Positions 62,936 to 64,000 of a DNA stretch of 64,000 nt are shown here, piece by piece. Source of the DNA: Vitreoscilla filiformis (GTDB lineage: Bacteria; Pseudomonadota; Gammaproteobacteria; Burkholderiales; Burkholderiaceae_C); assembly GCF_002222655.1 (NCBI RefSeq), contig NZ_CP022423.1:2170001-2234000 (forward strand), written 5' to 3'. Numbering within the stretch: position 1 is the first letter of the stretch; every line of letters starts with the position of its first letter. Made by a program: the position numbers and the translations under genes. The notes beneath the pieces are model-generated. The model worked only from the letters and a program-made list of their open reading frames with translations, did no database searches and had not been told where the DNA came from.

Positions 62936-64000
62936 GTGCATAACACATCCAGCACCGTCGTACACGTCTGCATTGCCACCGGGCAAAATGCCGCCAACTT
63001 GATTCCCCTCAAGCAGTTGCAAGCGGCTGAGGTCTTAATTCTACAAACGCCGACCATGCGCGATGCCGCTTCTAATCTGGAAACAGCGCTGCGCCAAGAA
63101 GGCCGTCAGATTCGCCGCCAAGACTTTGACGATCGCAGTCCTTCCACCATTGAGGCCAGTGCGCACCAAGTCGCTGAACAATTGGATGGCCGGCAGGTGA
63201 TTTTGCATGCCACGGGTGGCACCAAATTGATGGTGCTGGCGCTGCGGGATGCTCTGCGTCTGCTGGAAACCGGCAGTGGCAAACTGGACATTGTTTATGC
63301 CGATACCCATCGGCAGCAGCTTGACTGGCTAGGCTCTGATCCTCGTACCGAAGCGATGGCCGATGTGCTCGATCTGCAAGACATGATTCTGGTGCAGGGC
63401 TATCGCATTGAGAGTGATACCCGTCCGGCAGCGGTACAAGCGCGGGCCAGTGCTCGTGCAGCATTAACCCGGGAAATGGGTGATAACGCTGCACGCTACG
63501 GCAAATTCTTCAGTGCATTGGCTGGAATGGCCTGTGCCTCTGTCGGGGGCAATCTGGAGCAGGCTTTTGAGTTTGCACCCGGTGGCATCAACGCCAAACT
63601 TTTGCACCAAGCAGCCAGTCATGGGCTGTTAAGCTGGGAAGGTGACGAGCGACTTACCTTCTCCGATCTGGACGCAGCAAAATACTTTGCGGGAGGGTGG
63701 CTGGAGGAGTTCGTTTTTCTCAAGCTCTCCGGCATGGCCAAACGTGGGCGTTATGGCTGCAATGTGATTGTCAATTCATCCAAAGGCCAAGGCGTCCGCA
63801 ACGAAATTGACGCCATGCTGCTGCACCGCAACCGCGCACTGTTGATCGAATGCAAAACCGGCCAACAAAACAAGGCGCAAGACGCGCTCTATAAACTCGC
63901 ACAGCTGCGCCAATCCTTGGGTGGGAGCGTGGCTGCGGCGCTGTACCTCAGTGCGCAAGCCGTGAGCGAGGATGTCCACAGGCGTGCCAAAGAGTCCAAC
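62936..64000 (+). CDS. Card1/Can2-like CARF nuclease, C-terminus outside window
   Basis: Open from a GTG at 62936 (AGGA upstream) to the right edge; 355 codons are visible. The CARF domain has TVVHVCIATGQNAANLIPLK and VILHATGGTKLMVLALRDAL. The nuclease domain has WLEEFVFLKLSGMAKRGRYG and NEIDAMLLHRNRALLIECKT, a PD-(D/E)xK site. It is the intact counterpart of the frameshifted gene at 34654-36044. It follows the last III-D gene by 28 bp and is its likely cyclic-oligoadenylate-driven effector. Confidence 0.9.
   Translation, partial: MHNTSSTVVHVCIATGQNAANLIPLKQLQAAEVLILQTPTMRDAASNLETALRQEGRQIRRQDFDDRSPSTIEASAHQVAEQLDGRQVILHATGGTKLMVLALRDALRLLETGSGKLDIVYADTHRQQLDWLGSDPRTEAMADVLDLQDMILVQGYRIESDTRPAAVQARASARAALTREMGDNAARYGKFFSALAGMACASVGGNLEQAFEFAPGGINAKLLHQAASHGLLSWEGDERLTFSDLDAAKYFAGGWLEEFVFLKLSGMAKRGRYGCNVIVNSSKGQGVRNEIDAMLLHRNRALLIECKTGQQNKAQDALYKLAQLRQSLGGSVAAALYLSAQAVSEDVHRRAKESN

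Noticed and set aside
1..64000. tRNA, rRNA, insertion sequences, integrase or prophage genes
   Set aside because: I looked for cloverleaf ends, transposase motifs and terminal repeats and found none I could support.

Overview
The window looks like a high-GC chromosome of a beta-proteobacterium, probably Burkholderiales of the Sphaerotilus/Leptothrix/Rubrivivax kind. This rests on gene content only: EnvZ/OmpR, RelA, RhlE, EttA, 3-hydroxybutyrate dehydrogenase, PedF with a XoxJ-like protein, an AcoR-type sigma-54 activator and a PEP-CTERM protein. The species cannot be named from this.

Positions 1-23.6 kb are an ordinary housekeeping and metabolic region: glycerate kinase-hyi, mfd, a PEP-CTERM protein, ispD-ispF (IspD carries an extra glyoxalase-like domain), ompR-envZ, bdhA, an alpha/beta hydrolase-relA pair, a prolyl-4-hydroxylase-like enzyme, an RNA-type metallo-beta-lactamase, rhlE, ettA, and a sigma-54 activator divergent from pedF-xoxJ. 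A sigma-54 promoter with perfect spacing lies in front of pedF. Positions 23.6-30.4 kb hold a detached csx16 ring-nuclease gene followed by a run of exported or membrane proteins of unknown role, ending with an IrmA-family protein.

Positions 30.4-64 kb are a large, composite type III CRISPR-Cas island that continues past the right edge. It has four arrays (58 spacers) in two repeat families (A and D, 37 bp; B and C, 35 bp). It has one adaptation cassette: a reverse transcriptase-Cas1 fusion and two tandem cas2 genes, set between arrays B and C. It has a complete III-B operon (CARF protein, cas6, cmr1-cmr6) and a III-D-like operon (cas6, cas10, single Cas7, csx10, double Cas7, a Csx19-position protein, a TIGR03986-type Cas7). 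Both Cas10 proteins keep GGDD, so cyclic oligoadenylate signalling is expected. Likely responders are two Card1/Can2-like CARF nucleases (one frameshifted, one cut by the window edge), two NE0113-family CARF proteins, and Csx16. Small glycine-zipper membrane proteins and two further unknown genes are interleaved.

Points that stand out: (1) the newest spacer of array A is a perfect 32-nt match to this island's own second cas6 gene, in the orientation that spares the mRNA; (2) all four leaders lie on the right of their arrays and share one 14-nt motif 25-27 bp from the first repeat, and both repeat families give the same 8-nt crRNA handle, so one RT-Cas1/Cas2 machine probably serves all arrays; (3) each array sits where the + strand changes from G/T-rich (left) to C/A-rich (right), regardless of gene direction; (4) a rare palindrome, GCAAGCTTGC, recurs in front of the separate CRISPR-linked operons; (5) the III-D operon has a partly fused subunit layout.
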